From: Dichetophora obliterata
Taxonomy: Eukaryota; Arthropoda; Insecta; Diptera; Sciomyzidae
Length of the DNA stretch: 64,000 bases
NCBI GenBank assembly: GCA_963920525.1
Contig: OY986437.1
Span: 91,848,213-91,912,212, forward strand
Reading direction: 5' to 3'
Of the stretch, positions 33,271 through 44,669 are shown in pieces. The position numbers and the translations under genes are program-made. Position 1 is the first letter of the stretch; each line of letters starts with the position of its first letter. The notes below the pieces were generated by a model that made no database searches, had not been told where the DNA came from, and saw nothing but the letters and a program-made list of their open reading frames with translations.

Positions 33271-33894
33271 CCAGTCGGCATTTTAGTGAGTGCTCCGCTA
33301 AAGGCATGCTAGCACTGCTATTATTGGCGTCAAAACATCTTCCATGATCACTGCATTGATGAGTACTTCTGTAAGGCCTACCTTTTGAAGGTTCTGATTC
33401 TTTTCATATTATTTTATATAAAAAAATTTACAAAAAAAGTTCCAGAAAAAAATTTAAATACACAGAACAGTTTGTAAAAAGTGTAGATTTAAAAATAAAC
33501 AACAAAAAAATTTTTTGTCCGAGTTGGGTCTCGAACCCTGGCTCCCAAAAGCTTACTTTCATTTGTATTGATGCAAAATAAGCTATTCTAACAACCACGA
33601 TAGACGAGTGGGTAAGATGTCGGACTGCCACATGAGAGGACCATGGCTCAAATCTGAAATTGTTCGTCGTTTTTTTATTTCAAGTTGATATATATATTGC
33701 TTTTTCTTCCAACGTGACTTCTCGAAAGAGCGCTTCTGGCAGGTCTCTTTTGAGCAAGGAGAGCGGAAGGCCTGAAAAATTTTCCCATTTCATACAAGCA
33801 ATGCAACGGTGTTTGCAAGGAGTGTGGAAGGCCTTTTAAAACCTAACGTGGCCTGCTAGAAGGCAACAATCGGACTCCTGCAATTGCCCACTGG
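33271..33894. mobile_element. TIR-bounded non-autonomous element containing tRNA-like boxes (copy 2)
   Basis: It starts CCAGTCGGCATTTTAGTG and ends CAATTGCCCACTGG, with the same internal order as 2838-3639. It shares TCACTGCATTGATGAGTACT, GGGTCTCGAACC (inverted B box) and the tRNA-like CGATAGACGAGTGGGTAAGA. Only one copy of the part duplicated in the other element is present. It lies about 130 bp from the Tc1 element, inside the host intron. Confidence 0.6.
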
Positions 33895-34190
33895 GTCGTA
33901 GCACGCTGCTCCGACAAACTTAATTCTTCGAATTACAACCAGTGTTGCCAGATTTTGGGAGAGTTCATTCCCGTTTTGTCCATGCATTTCAAAAACCTAT
34001 TCTCGTTCTTCTCATAAAGTTTTCCCTTTTTTAAAGTTCAGTGTTTTATTTTGAATAGAAACCATAATAATGCAAACCTTATTTATGTTATTAAAACTAG
34101 TAAGGAATTATCTTCAACTGGGCTGAAGTTAAAATACCCCCACGGCCGAATTAGAGTATATATAAAGTCTTAAGCAAACTGTTAAATATA

Positions 34191-34740
34191 TTTAAAGAGA
34201 TTTTCCCGTTTTGGTTAAGTCACTTTGTATGGGAGGTAGGCGTGGTTTTCATCTGATTTTTATAAATTTAATACTCAAAATAAATATTTAATATTTAAGA
34301 CATTGTGCGAAATTTGAAGTCATTAAATTGATTTTTGTGGAATTTAAAGAGATTTTCCCGTTTTGGTTAAGTCACTTTGTATGGGAGGTAGGTGTGGTTT
34401 TCATCTGATTTTTACAAATTTAAAACTCAAAATAAATATTAAATATTTAAGACACTGTGCGAAATTTGAAGTCATTAAATTAATTTTTGTGGAATTTAAA
34501 GAGATCTTACCGTTTTGGTTAAGTCACTTTGTATGGGAGGTAGGCGTGGCTTTCATCCGATTTTGCTCAGATTTGAACTTAACCTCCATTTTTGTATAAA
34601 AAGCATATATTTTTAATTTCGTTATGATAGCTCAAAAATTACGGCTGCTATCGTGGACACAGACGGACACTCGGACAGATGGACAGACGGGCAGACGGAC
34701 AGACGGAAATATGGACAGACGGACAGACGGACATGACTAA
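34191..34740. repeat. 152-bp tandem repeats followed by (GACR)n, DINE/Helentron-like
   Basis: Units starting TTTAAAGAGATTTTCCCGTT begin at 34191, 34343 and 34495, an exact period of 152 bp, with the third unit cut short near 34575. Then come GGACAGACGGACAGACGGAC-type tetranucleotides (about 34658-34735) and ATGACTAAATCGACTCAGGA. In flies, 150-bp internal repeats and a GACR microsatellite are found together in DINE-1/Helentron-type elements and related dispersed repeats. I rely on this pattern, and the ends were not resolved. Confidence 0.55.
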
Positions 34741-35513
34741 ATCGACTCAGGAGGTGATGCTGATCAGGAATATATATACTTTTCTATACCGGCCACGCCT
34801 CCTTATAGGCGTTACAAACGGAGTGACAAAATTAATATACCCCCCATTACGTTTTTTAAACGTTTAAATATGCAATAAAATTATATAACACAGTTATTAC
34901 TTGTACATTAGAACGATTAAATTTTTCTGCATCCATAGTATTTTTCTGTGGCATAACTTTTGAATTTGCCCAAGGGTTTTTGTATTTCATTGCCATTTTT
35001 TTTCTCTAAAATTTTTATTTAATCTTAAATCGAAAAATTTACTTCCAATTTATTTACATGCAAACCTCTCAATTAAGACATTATTAACAAACTTTCATGA
35101 ATTCCCTGTTATACCATGTATGCAGTAAAGGATATTCGGGTTTAAAGTTTACCGAAATCGGTCATTTGCCAATATCTTCGCTCCTCTATGTCAGACAAAA
35201 TTGTAGATCAGATATTTATCTTCAAAAATGTCATTAACAGTTTACACTTAAAACTCATAGTTCTTACGCTATAAGAATGTTTACGTCTAAACAGTGCATG
35301 GTAGAAATTTCTTACTAACTGATTATTATCTTATACTAGTTTTATTTAAATTTATGGCAAAAAAAGCACTCCCAGCACCGCTATGCGGAAAAGAAAAATT
35401 AGCGGTATCAATTTTTTTAATTTTTGGGAACATTTCACTTGTACAACAATACAAGTGAACAATTTACAATAAAACATTAGATATATAATTTTCGGCTTTG
35501 ATTTCATACTAAA
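34741..35513. other. AT-rich intronic sequence, no feature recognised
   Basis: Apart from the probable tail of the preceding repeat (to about 34860), I see nothing recognisable before the left end of the piggyBac-like element. Confidence 0.4.
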
Positions 35514-35683
35514 CCTTCCGATGAGTGACAGTTCTGAACTTCACGGCCGTGTGAAAAGGTCCCTACGGACCTTAGTTATTGTTTATAACTAAATTCTACA
35601 TACAAAAATAATTTTTTCAATTATTTTAATTTGTTTTTTTTTTTGCTTGATATTTCTTAAGACTATTATAAAAAGTTTAAAAA

Positions 35684-36697
35684 TTATTGTTTTTGAGCGT
35701 GTACTTCTTGTACCCCGCCCTGTGCGCAAGTGTTGCAGCGATGTAAAAGTGTGCTATGTTCTCCGCAAACAGCGTTGCCGCAGCCGAAGCAGTATGCCCG
35801 CGTTTTCCGCTGCCGCCCGTACTCAGAACGGCAAAGGCGACATGACGGTCTACTTGACCTAGCCGCAAACGACGGTGCATTGCCTTCCATCGGTCTTGAT
35901 TATACCTGAAATGAAAAGAAAAATAAAAAACAAATAACTATATATTCTATTCTTGAATTTGAAGATGTTTTTCTTACCCTGACATCGAATGCTTCCATCG
36001 CATTGCGTATCCTTGGATATGAGTTTATATGGTTGTTGAGGGCACGTTCTTCGATATTTGGTGTGGCCAATTGTTTCGTTAGCAGTAACAAGAACTACCG
36101 CCGTCTGTCACTCCTTTTTATAGGCTTCATTTCGTTGTAAATCGTAAAAGCAGCCAATGCAGCGACGTCCAGCATATTATAAAACATGGCCAACGGCCAT
36201 CGTTGTGTTGCTCTTTTGCAGCTGTAAGTGCCTAGCATTTGATCCATGGTATCAACGCCGCATTTGTTGGCGTTGTAATCTAATATGGCATAGGGCTTCC
36301 GCTTCTCGGTTTGCTCGTCAACGAGGCAGGTGTAGTGCATTGTGGAGAGCACGTTCACCACTTTATTTTTTTTCGGCACGTATGAGCATAACGCTATATC
36401 CCCTTCGTTGAACCCAAATAATGTACTATTGATGGTGCGCTTCGGGTTCTTCTTGAACTCCTGTGGAATGAATGTTTTGTTGTAGCGCACTGTACCAACA
36501 TATGCGGTCTTCCTCCTCAACAAAATACGCGCCAAGTCAAGAGTGGTAAAGAAATTATTCGCGTATATAGTACGGCCAGCATCTAAATATTTTTCCACAA
36601 GATCCAGCACTACGTTCTGCCCTTGGTTTATCTCCCGTTGTTGGTTTGGCAGTTTTCCAGAATATATCATTCCCTTCACAGGATAATAACTCGTCAC
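35684..36697 (-). pseudogene. piggyBac transposase, N-terminally truncated, catalytic Asp changed to Asn
   Basis: The first frame (36697-36095, 200 codons) covers the C-terminal half of the DDE domain: MIYSGKLPNQQREINQG, DAGRTIYANNFFTTLDLARI, KCGVDTMDQMLGTYSCKRAT, RWPLAMFYNMLDVAALAAF. Where the family has DNFFT or DNWFT, this copy has NNFFT (residue 47, about 36557-36559), so a catalytic aspartate is missing. Downstream (35684-35890) lies the Cys-rich DNA-binding tail with CRLC, CFGCGNAVCGEH and HRCNTC, in a frame separated by a stop-containing stretch. That stretch has a GTAAGA start and a TTTCATTTCAG end and may be a small intron. The N-terminal half is absent. The protein is predicted to be dead. 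Confidence 0.85.
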
Positions 36698-37040
36698 CTG
36701 TGTTGCATTTTATATTGGGAATGATACAAATTATTTTATATTATGCTTTGAATTCACATGAATGCAACACAGGCACAAAAACAGAATGTCAGATCATAGT
36801 AAAAACTAAGAAAATAACACTGAACGTACCCAATCTTTAGCAAAAATATGGCAACATTTAAGTCACTCAGAGAGAGATCCGACACCCGTCAGAGAGAAAT
36901 TAGAATAGATTCTATTGTGGCGTTTTCCTGTCATGCATTTGTACGGCGATTTCATTTTTTCCTATTTGCATATATTTTCATGTAATTTGTAGTACGGCGA
37001 ATCCGACAACCGACATCCGCCTTGATTCTGTTCGGACTCT

Positions 37041-37259
37041 TAGGGATGATGATAAAAACAAAAAATTCTAAGAAAAAATTCTAAGAACAAAAATACTAAG
37101 AACAAAAAATACTAAGAACAAAATACTAAGAACAAAAAATTCTAAGAACTGGTTTATTGCTAGTAGTATAAAATTAGAATATTGTGCATTTCCTTGAAAG
37201 CAATAAAGTTCATGTCTTCGAATTTTTCTTAGAATTTTTTGTTTTAATCATCATCCCTT
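37041..37259. repeat. Inverted repeat flanking an AAGAACAAAAATACT array
   Basis: GGGATGATGAT(A/T)AAAACA followed by AAAAATTCTAAGAAAAA is present at 37041-37082 and inverted at 37213-37259. Between the arms, about five imperfect copies of AAGAACAAAAATACT lie next to the left arm. It lies within the piggyBac-like element. Confidence 0.65.
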
Positions 37260-37596
37260 ATGTCTTTGAGTTTAGGTCTTTGTGTTCAGAACAAGTAAAT
37301 TATGTGTTGAAAAAAAAAAATATAATGATGCCCAAAAACATGCATTTATTAGTGAAATTCAGTACAAGGTCTATACGGACCTATTCACACGTCCGCGTAC
37401 TATTCTCACTAAAACCTCAATAACTCCTAAAGTAATGATCCGATCGGCTTGATTTTTTTTTCCAAAAGATGCGCAACAAAATACTCTTGGAATACAGAGT
37501 AAGTTTGGGGGGGGTTGTAGTGGCCGAAGTAGTAGCAATTTCAGTTTGAAAAGGCAAAAAGGTCCCTAGAGACCTTCTCACTCATCGGAGAGTTAA

Positions 37597-38358
37597 AGTA
37601 TCCATACATTGGGATTGTGTATTCCGGTGTTGAATCAAAACCATAAAGGCGAATTTTTGTTTTTACTTATTGCATAACACAAACCGAAATATATTTTTAA
37701 ACACCAATATTTCAAGGATTTTTATTTTACCTATCCATATATATTATTCCTATTTTTTAAAATTTTCTGAGTCACAAATACATAGACTTTTTTAACAAAA
37801 CATCATGTTAGTATTTTTTTCCTTAAAGCCTTGTGTGTCCTCTTTAAAATCCCGTATGAAATTTGAAAATTGGTTGTTTAAAGAAAGGAATAAATTTTTG
37901 TTTTTTAAATGACGGTTTGACCGTTTTTTAGAACTTTTAAATCGATGTTTTACAAGCTAAACCTTGATAAAATTGAATTTGTTCTTTATAATTCTCTTTG
38001 GCGTGAAAAAATTCATGAACTTAAGAGTCAGATTACTACTTTTTTACTACACATTAGAACGATTTTAGGAAAAAGAAACCCGTGGGGCAAATATTTACCC
38101 CAGTTTTAGTTCTAGGGTTAAAACATGATGCCAAAAATTTTAGTATAAATAATAATTCAAAATTTTTTAGTGACCTATATTCTAAATCGATATAAATTCA
38201 GTTTTTTTTTAATTAAATAGGAATACAACGGAGTTAATGAAGTTACGTTTTGTTTTTCAGAACGATAGGATCCACAAATGCGAAAATTTTAAATGCATTT
38301 CTTCGTTTCAGAAATGAAATCTTTTAAATATGTTATATGGGCCAATATTTATAATAAT
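37597..38358. other. AT-rich intronic sequence, nothing recognised
   Basis: No coding frame or repeat match was seen. Confidence 0.4.
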
Positions 38359-38694
38359 TTTATGGTTTTTTGGAGGTTTTTTGCCAGTGCTTTTTAAACT
38401 GCAATCAAGCAAATGATTCAATTTTGTGCCCAACGTTTCATCGCTTATTTGGCGACTTCCTCAGGGGATTTTTTAACTGAGATATCTGTTTTACAAATAC
38501 ATTTTAATTTTAGCACAAGTTATTCTAACTTTCACGTACATTAAACATTAAACATAAATAACATAACAATGATAACAATGAATCCCCTGAGGAAGTCGCC
38601 AAATAAGCGATGAAACGTTGGGAATAAAATTGAATCATTTGTTTGATTGCAGTTTATAAAGCACTGGCCAAAAAACCTACAAAAAAAATCATAA
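38359..38694. mobile_element. Palindromic MITE, arms about 112 bp
   Basis: The arms 38359-38470 and 38581-38694 are inverted copies, about 90% identical by eye. The inner 40 bases (CAACGTTTCATCGCTTATTT, GGCGACTTCCTCAGGGGA) are perfectly paired. A 110-bp spacer separates them. It has no coding sequence. It would form a strong stem if transcribed in the host intron. Confidence 0.75.
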
Positions 38695-39181
38695 AGAAAT
38701 CTTTTAAAAACTCTGAGTTTTATTTACCTATTTTCTATAGTTTGCCAAGCAAATAAATAAATGACGCTGAACAGAGAACAAATTACGTTTCAGTATACAG
38801 CTGATGTCAATCAAAATTTATTTAAATAAAATACACAAGCTAATTCAAATATGTAGCAATAAAATTAAATTGAAACTCAAGATGGCTCGCATAATTTTAA
38901 AATGTATTTAAATTCAAGATGTTAAAAATTATTTACATAATTCGTTGATTTTGTGACAAAATTACTCAAAAAATTGCACAAAAACGCGGTCAACCACTAT
39001 TTCCCCGTTTTTAAGAGTGTTATTCCCGTTTTCCCTTTGGGGTTGGAAATTAACGCAAAAGGGGAAAACTCGTTTTTCTGGCAACATTGATCACAACACA
39101 CACGCACACACACACACGCACACAGAAATATTGAAGTTGTTGTAAGTTTTGGAGATGAATATGCATGAACACAAATGAGAT

Positions 39182-39337
39182 TTCGGTTCGAGTTGAAGAA
39201 AAATTCGAGTTAGGGAAATTCAACTTATAGATAGCAAAATATAAGAAAAATGTATTGAGAAAGCAAAAAGCACAAATACTACTTCTAGCAATGGAGAATT
39301 CCGAGTTACGGAAATTCGAGTTAGGCAAGTTTCACTG
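39182..39337. repeat. Pogo-like MITE remnant
   Basis: The right end reads ATTCGAGTTAGGCAAGTTTC then ACTG and TA, the inverse of a CAGTGAAACTTGCCTAACTC pogo/Tigger end. CGAGTT-AGGGAAATTC recurs inside near 39205. The left end is not clear. Confidence 0.45.
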
Positions 39338-40012
39338 TAATTTGGTAAAAAAAATTATCATTGTGTTATATATCAAATTAAAGCTGTTTATTTTACCTTC
39401 AAGATGGGCTAATGAAATGTTGAAGAAAGCTTTCGTCGAATTATTGTTCATAATCAAAATAAAAATTACGACGTGTTGAGTCAAAGAAATTACAAAAAAT
39501 TAATACAAATATCAGAAGGAAAAAAAACGTGATCTTTTGACTTTGTTAAAAAAAGAAATTATTCCAAAATCCTACTCATCTCTTTTGACTTACTACAATA
39601 CACGAGAAAAGCGAAGCTTTTTCGCAGTTTCATAAGTTTAATAATTTAATGGTTTTTTTAATAAAAAATTTTTACATTAAATAATTTTAAATACTATAGT
39701 TAAAAAAAATAATAATTATGGTACTAAAAACTAAACTTTTATATATAATGTACATAACTAAAATAAATAATATTCCCACCAATAAATTTTATTACCTAAC
39801 ATTATTATTTTACATTAATTTTTAAGAAAAAATCCGCTTTCTGTTTCGATTGCAGCTTGTCAACGTCTAGCCTTTTCAAAATTCATAGCTTAGAAAAAAA
39901 AATTAAATATGGCAAGTATAAAGTTTTTAGGCATTTTTTTCCAAAGTTCTTGCAACTGAATAATAACCTCAATACATATAACCTCAATAGTTCTTGCAAC
40001 TTACTAAATATC

Positions 40013-40097
40013 TATAACTAACATTTTGTACTAAATCTAAAATTAAGTGAATACTATTTGGCATTGCCAGCTTGCATTTAATTAGCAATACCCAACA
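40013..40097 (-). repeat. 3' LTR, probably truncated to 85 bp
   Basis: Preceded on the - strand by the purine-rich TTGAGGAGAGGCG. It matches the 5' LTR for 85 bp and then changes abruptly to unrelated sequence. Confidence 0.75.
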
Positions 40098-40500
40098 CGC
40101 CTCTCCTCAATTTTTTTTTTATTTTTTTTATTTTTATTATTATGATTTATATATATAAATATATATGCAAATATATATGCATATTCATATAGTATATACA
40201 TCGGTATATTGATAAAGTTTTAATAATAACATAAAACCAACTAAAATATTTCAATGCAACGATAAGTAATATTCAAATTATGAAGCTTATTAACATATAT
40301 TTTAAAAAGGAATGTTTAACATGTGAACTTATTCTGCGCTATTTACTTTAATAACCTTTCCATCAATTCGTGGTCTTAAGAGTCTCTTAGGAGTTTCTTG
40401 ACCAAACTTATTTTGAGCTGCTATTTCATTAGAAAGAGGTCTACTTTCACTGCATGTAATATCACAAGACGCAGAACTGCCACACTCAATTGCTTCCTAG

Positions 40501-42924
40501 TTAATTTTGGCTAACATTAGTTGAATTTGTGTTTTGATTCCGTATTTGATCTAAATGCCTTTTGATTATTCGGTTATTATGTGCTAATACACACGAATAA
40601 GACCGTGAACCAAGTTGTTTTTGTTTCATAGCCGGAGACCTACTTGGCTTATTTGGATCTCTGAAATCACGTACTAACACTTTTTGTCCTTCTGAAAACT
40701 CTACGTCACGTTTGCCTTTATGATACAACATACTTTTTTGTTGGCTATCCAAAATTTTGTCTTTAGTTGTTGGAGGTTTCAAAGAGCTAAAACGTGTTTT
40801 CAAAGATCTCCCAAAGAAAAGTTTTGATGGTAATTCACCAGTAGTGCAATGCCTTGTATTACGATAGTCTATTAAAAAGCGATTAAGAATTACATCAAAA
40901 TCAGTATTTATATTTGATTTTAAACTTGCAAAAATAGATTTTTTTAATATTTTAACAAAACTCTCAGCTTGACCGTTAGTAGCTGGATGCCCAGGAGCTG
41001 TAAAAGTATGTCTTACACCATTTTGTTTCAAAAAATTACGAAACTCATCTGAAGTGAACTGCCTGCCATTATCACTAACAAGTGTATCCACCAATCCGTA
41101 ACGACTGAAAAGTTCCCTAATTTTACCTATAGTAAAAGCAGATGTAATTCTCTTGGTTTTAAAAACCTCAACCCATTTCGAAAATGAATCAACAACGATA
41201 AACAAGTAATAGTTTTTAATTGGTCCAGCAAAATCAACATGAACACGACTCCAGACTGAATCAGTTGGCTTCCAAGGAATTAAAATGCTCTTTTCAGGAC
41301 TGGATTGCAATTCTTGACAGGACATACAATTCTTAATTAACTTTTCTACGTCCTTATCAATGCCCGGCCACCACACGTACGAACGGGCCAAAGCTTTAGT
41401 TTTAATAATTCCAAGATGGGCAATATGCAGCTGATCCAAAATTTGTTTTCTTAATTTTTTTGGTACGACGGTCCTATATCCCCACAAAATACAATTTTGC
41501 TCGACTGTAAGTTCAGTCTTTTTGTCACGAAAAGCAATGAATTCATCACCCATTAAATTATTAAGAAAACCTCTTTGTGTTGCATCACACAATCTTGACA
41601 AAACTGGGTCACGTTTAGTTTCCCTAGCAATATCTTTAAAACATAAATTCAAAAAGTTTTCTTTCTCTACAAAATTTATGTAGCTATTTTCTACATAATT
41701 TGTAGCTTCAATTGCTTGTGGCATTCTCGACAAACTGTCAGCATGATTTAATGTACCTTTAATGTATTCAACATGATAGTTAAAACCGGATAAAATAAGT
41801 GCCCATCTCTGCATACGAGCGGATGCCATCATAGGCAAACCTTTATGCTCACCAAAAATAGCCAACAATGGCTTGTGATCTGTGTGCAAAAGAAAAGAGT
41901 TTCCAAGCAGATACTGCCTTAATTTTGTAACACAAAATATGATTGCAAGCGCCTCTTTTTCTAGAGTGCTGTAATTTTGTTCAGTTTTGGTTAAAGCTCT
42001 TGAAACAAATGCAACTGGCCTAACAATATTGTTAGGAAACTTATGCGATAAAATACCTGCAACAGCTTTGCTACTAGCATCTGTTGTCAATATTATTGGC
42101 AAGTCGGCGTTGAAATGAACAAAAACTTGGTCTGATACTACTTCTGCCTTAATACTCTCATAGGCCTTTTGACACTTCTCTGACCAATCAAACTTTGCAC
42201 CTTTTTGCAGAAGTTCATAAAGCGGTGTCATCTTATGAGCGAAATTGTAAATAAACTTTGAGTAATAATTTGCCATGCCTATGAACGCTCTAACCTCCGA
42301 CACGTTGTTTGGAACAGGTGCTTTGTAAATGCATAACATACGTTCTTCGTTTTTCCTTAAACCGTTCTTGTCTATTATAAACCCTAAATATACGATTTTT
42401 GATTGAAAGAATTTACACTTTCTTAAGTTTAGTTTAAGCCCTGCAGATTTTAGCTTATTTAGGACACATTTTAACGTTTTAATGTGTTGCTGTATGTTTT
42501 TTCCAGTGACCGTTATGTCATCTTGATATACAACAACCGAGGGAATGCCTCGCAAAAGATTTTCCATGGTTTTTTGAAATATGTAAGCCGCAGTTTTAAC
42601 GCCAAATGGAAGACGTTTCATTTTTAATAAACCAATATGAGTACTCCAAGCACACAGCAGTTGGGAGTTTTCATCCAGGACCAACTGGTTGTAAGCATTA
42701 GACAAATCTAACTTGGTGAAGAATTCACCACCTTCTAATGAAGCAAATATTTCTTCAATTCTCGGTAAAGGGTATTTAAAATCTACCAAAAATTTATTTA
42801 TTGTAACTTTGTAGTCACCACAAAGTCGTAAGTCGCCGTTAGGCTTAAGAATTGGTACTAGCGGAGTACTCCATTCCGAATTATCAACTGGTTCGAGCAC
42901 ACCCTCTTTAATTAACTGTCTTAA
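40501..42924 (-). pseudogene. Reverse transcriptase, RNase H and integrase of the Ty3/gypsy element
   Basis: This is a 799-codon frame counted from the ATG at 42900. Reverse transcriptase: FTKLDLSNAYNQLVLDE (residues about 61-77) and VVVYQDDITV (YQDD at 125-128). RNase H: TTDASSKAVAGILSH (about 272), LEKEALAI and HTDHKPLLAIF. Integrase: zinc-binding H492, H495, C525 and C528, then catalytic D556 (HVDFAG), D610 (VSDNGRQFTSDEF) and E646 (NGQAESF), a D35E spacing. All catalytic residues visible here are intact. The frame stops at 40501. A C-terminal tail (LRPRIDGKVIKVN) continues in another frame to about 40347, so a late frameshift is likely. Confidence 0.92.
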
Positions 42925-43506
42925 TTAATTTTCAACCTTCTCTTTCCACGCCAATGGCAATGGACGCGGCTTACAAAATACTGGCGTTGCATCTTCGTTA
43001 ATCGAAAGAGAAATTTTATTAACATTATAAGTTCCTACCTGACCATTAAAAACGTCGGCAAACTCATTTTTTATTTGTTCAATGATGACTGAAAAATTAT
43101 CACAATCTTTTATTGTGCTGACTTGAGTTAACTCAAAATTAAAAGCTCTTAAAAACGTTCGGCCTAGTAATGGTGGGCTGTTTGTATCAGTCACTACAAA
43201 AACAATCTTCTTGGTAGCACCTTGGTACTTTACTAAAGCGTCATATTCACCTAATAATCGAATGCGATCACCACTATAAGTGACATACAACACATTGCAA
43301 GGTCTTAGAGATATTTTACCTTTCTTTTTATTTAAGAATGATGCAGGAACCAATGTGCAGGGAGCACCTGTATCGCAGGCAATCTCCATCTTGTCTCCGT
43401 CGATCTCGACTTGCAGTGTGTAAACCTCGCTCGACTTGTCTGTACGTATGCTAAAAATAGAACTATTAAATAAATCATTACATTCATTATCATCATCATT
43501 GGACAC
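42925..43506 (-). pseudogene. Protease and start of reverse transcriptase of the Ty3/gypsy element
   Basis: The aspartic protease active site is IACDTGAPCTLVP (about residues 42-54), followed by flap-like sequence and PPLLGRTFLRAFNFEL. The end contains the linker to reverse transcriptase (NEFADVFNGQVGTYNV, CKPRPLPLAWKEKVEN). A TAA at 42925 interrupts the polyprotein immediately before LRQLIKEGVLEPV, in the same frame as the next piece. The frame is open upstream of the listed ATG back to the gag stop. Confidence 0.85.
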
Positions 43507-44385
43507 ATAATTTAGACATTTTTGTGTTTTAAAACGGCAAATAGAAGCTAAGTGTCCAGTTTTTCCACATGAATAACACTTGCTATCTTTAAATTTGCAC
43601 TCGAACGAATCATGATTGCGTCATCCGCAATGTGAACATATTCTTCGCTGCTTTTGATCGCATTTACCATTACTACTGAAATTGCCTACACCTCTGCCGC
43701 CGCTAAAACCTCTGCCACTGCCAACACCTTTGCCACTGCTAACACCTTTGCCACTGCTAACACCTCTGACGCCAACCACGCTGCTTGCTGTACTTCTGCC
43801 GTTATTTTTCGCCACATGTTTTTTTACAAAATTTACGTCAGAATCTACTGTGTTACCGTTTTTTGCTTTAGAGCTATTTTTTGTTTCCATAATTAATGCC
43901 TTTTTAAGCGCATTTTCAATCGTGAGGTTTTCATCTTCCTCACATAGTTTTTCAAGAACAAATGCATCCAAGTGAATTCCAAATTTGCAGTTTAATGCTA
44001 GTTTCTTCACTCGTGCAAACCACGCAGCAATATTTTCTTCTTCATTTTTTTCTGCCAAATAAAACATCTGACGCTCATGAAAGATAATCGTGGGTGGAGT
44101 GTATTGAATACTTAAAATACCACACAACTGATCGTACGTCTTGGAAACTGGGGATGCTGGACTGCATAAACTGTGCAAAATACTGTATGCCTCAGCACCA
44201 ATTGACTTCAGTAAAACTGCTTTTTTTGCATTTTCTTCAACACAGTTGATTTCGCAAAAATGAATGTCCAATTTTTCCTTCCAGATCATCCACGATTCAG
44301 TATTTGGATTGAACTCCGAAATACTCGATGTTTGCAGAAACATAAATGGTAGATTTTTATTATCTTGTGGTTCATTGTTGGTCAT
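43507..44385 (-). pseudogene. gag of the Ty3/gypsy element
   Basis: The 254-codon frame begins MTNNEPQDNKNLPFMFLQ, with the capsid-like block FNPNTESWMIWKEKLDIHFC and QYTPPTIIFHERQMFYLAEK, a Gly/Ser-rich GKG/GRG linker, and ends at the first zinc knuckle (CSHCG). An in-frame TGA at 43618-43620 replaces the next residue. The knuckle otherwise continues with RNHDSFEC, and a second knuckle CYSCGKTGHLASIC follows in the same frame into pol. In related elements this protein forms the particle and binds the RNA. The single stop separates gag from pol, and I take it as a mutation, since read-through is not documented here. Confidence 0.85.
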
Positions 44386-44584
44386 TTTGATGTTGTTTTA
44401 AAAAAAAAAAATGCTCAGCGAAAGTCGCTGTACCCGTACTCAAGTTAAAAACTACTTTTTTTTTTACAGGTTCGTGGCCTCGTCGCCAATTTGGTATGTA
44501 TCCAACGTTTTGTAGGAGAATGAAAAGAACTCGTCTGTTCTCATTGAACTTAGAACTTGAATAACACTTTATTTATCATGTACT

Positions 44585-44669
44585 TATAACTAACATTTTG
44601 TACTAAATCTAAAATTAAGTGAATACTATTTGGCATTGCCAGCTTGCATTTAATTAGCAATACCCAACA
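44585..44669 (-). repeat. 5' LTR (shared 85-bp part)
   Basis: Identical to 40013-40097. It begins TGTTGGG on the - strand. The full LTR probably extends to about 44500. Confidence 0.8.

Larger units (their letters stand above)
35514..37592. mobile_element. piggyBac-like DNA transposon, 2.08 kb
   Basis: CCTTCCGATGAGTGA (35514-35528) is inverted as TCACTCATCGGAGAG (37578-37592), with two differences. TTAA follows the right end (37593-37596), while TAAA precedes the left end, a one-base decay of the TTAA target duplication typical of piggyBac. AAGGTCCCTA-GGACCTT subterminal motifs occur near both ends (35557 and 37556). The transposase is on the - strand. An imperfect inverted repeat (37041-37082 and 37213-37259) and AAGAACAAAAATACT repeats fill the right part. 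Confidence 0.75.
40013..44669 (-). mobile_element. Ty3/gypsy LTR retrotransposon, mag-like, 4.66 kb
   Basis: The same 85 bp, TGTTGGGTATTGCTAATTAA onward on the - strand, is present without any difference at 44585-44669 and 40013-40097. In the upstream copy the LTR seems to continue past the shared part, with an AATAAA signal, towards a CA near 44500; the downstream LTR is cut after 85 bp. TTGGCGACGAGG (about 44480-44491, -) is a likely primer-binding site. A purine tract TTGAGGAGAGGCG (40098-40110, -) abuts the 3' LTR. Gene order is gag, protease, reverse transcriptase, RNase H, integrase. There is no envelope gene. Gag has two CCHC knuckles, as in the mag lineage. Confidence 0.9.

Noticed and set aside
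43654..43975. Frames rich in Pro/Leu or Thr/Ala repeats (+ strand)
   Set aside because: They are shadows of the Gly/Ser-rich GKG/GRG linker of gag on the - strand.
40013..44669. Endogenous retrovirus (errantivirus) with envelope
   Set aside because: Only gag and pol are present. The sequence after integrase up to the purine tract is short and has no env-like frame.
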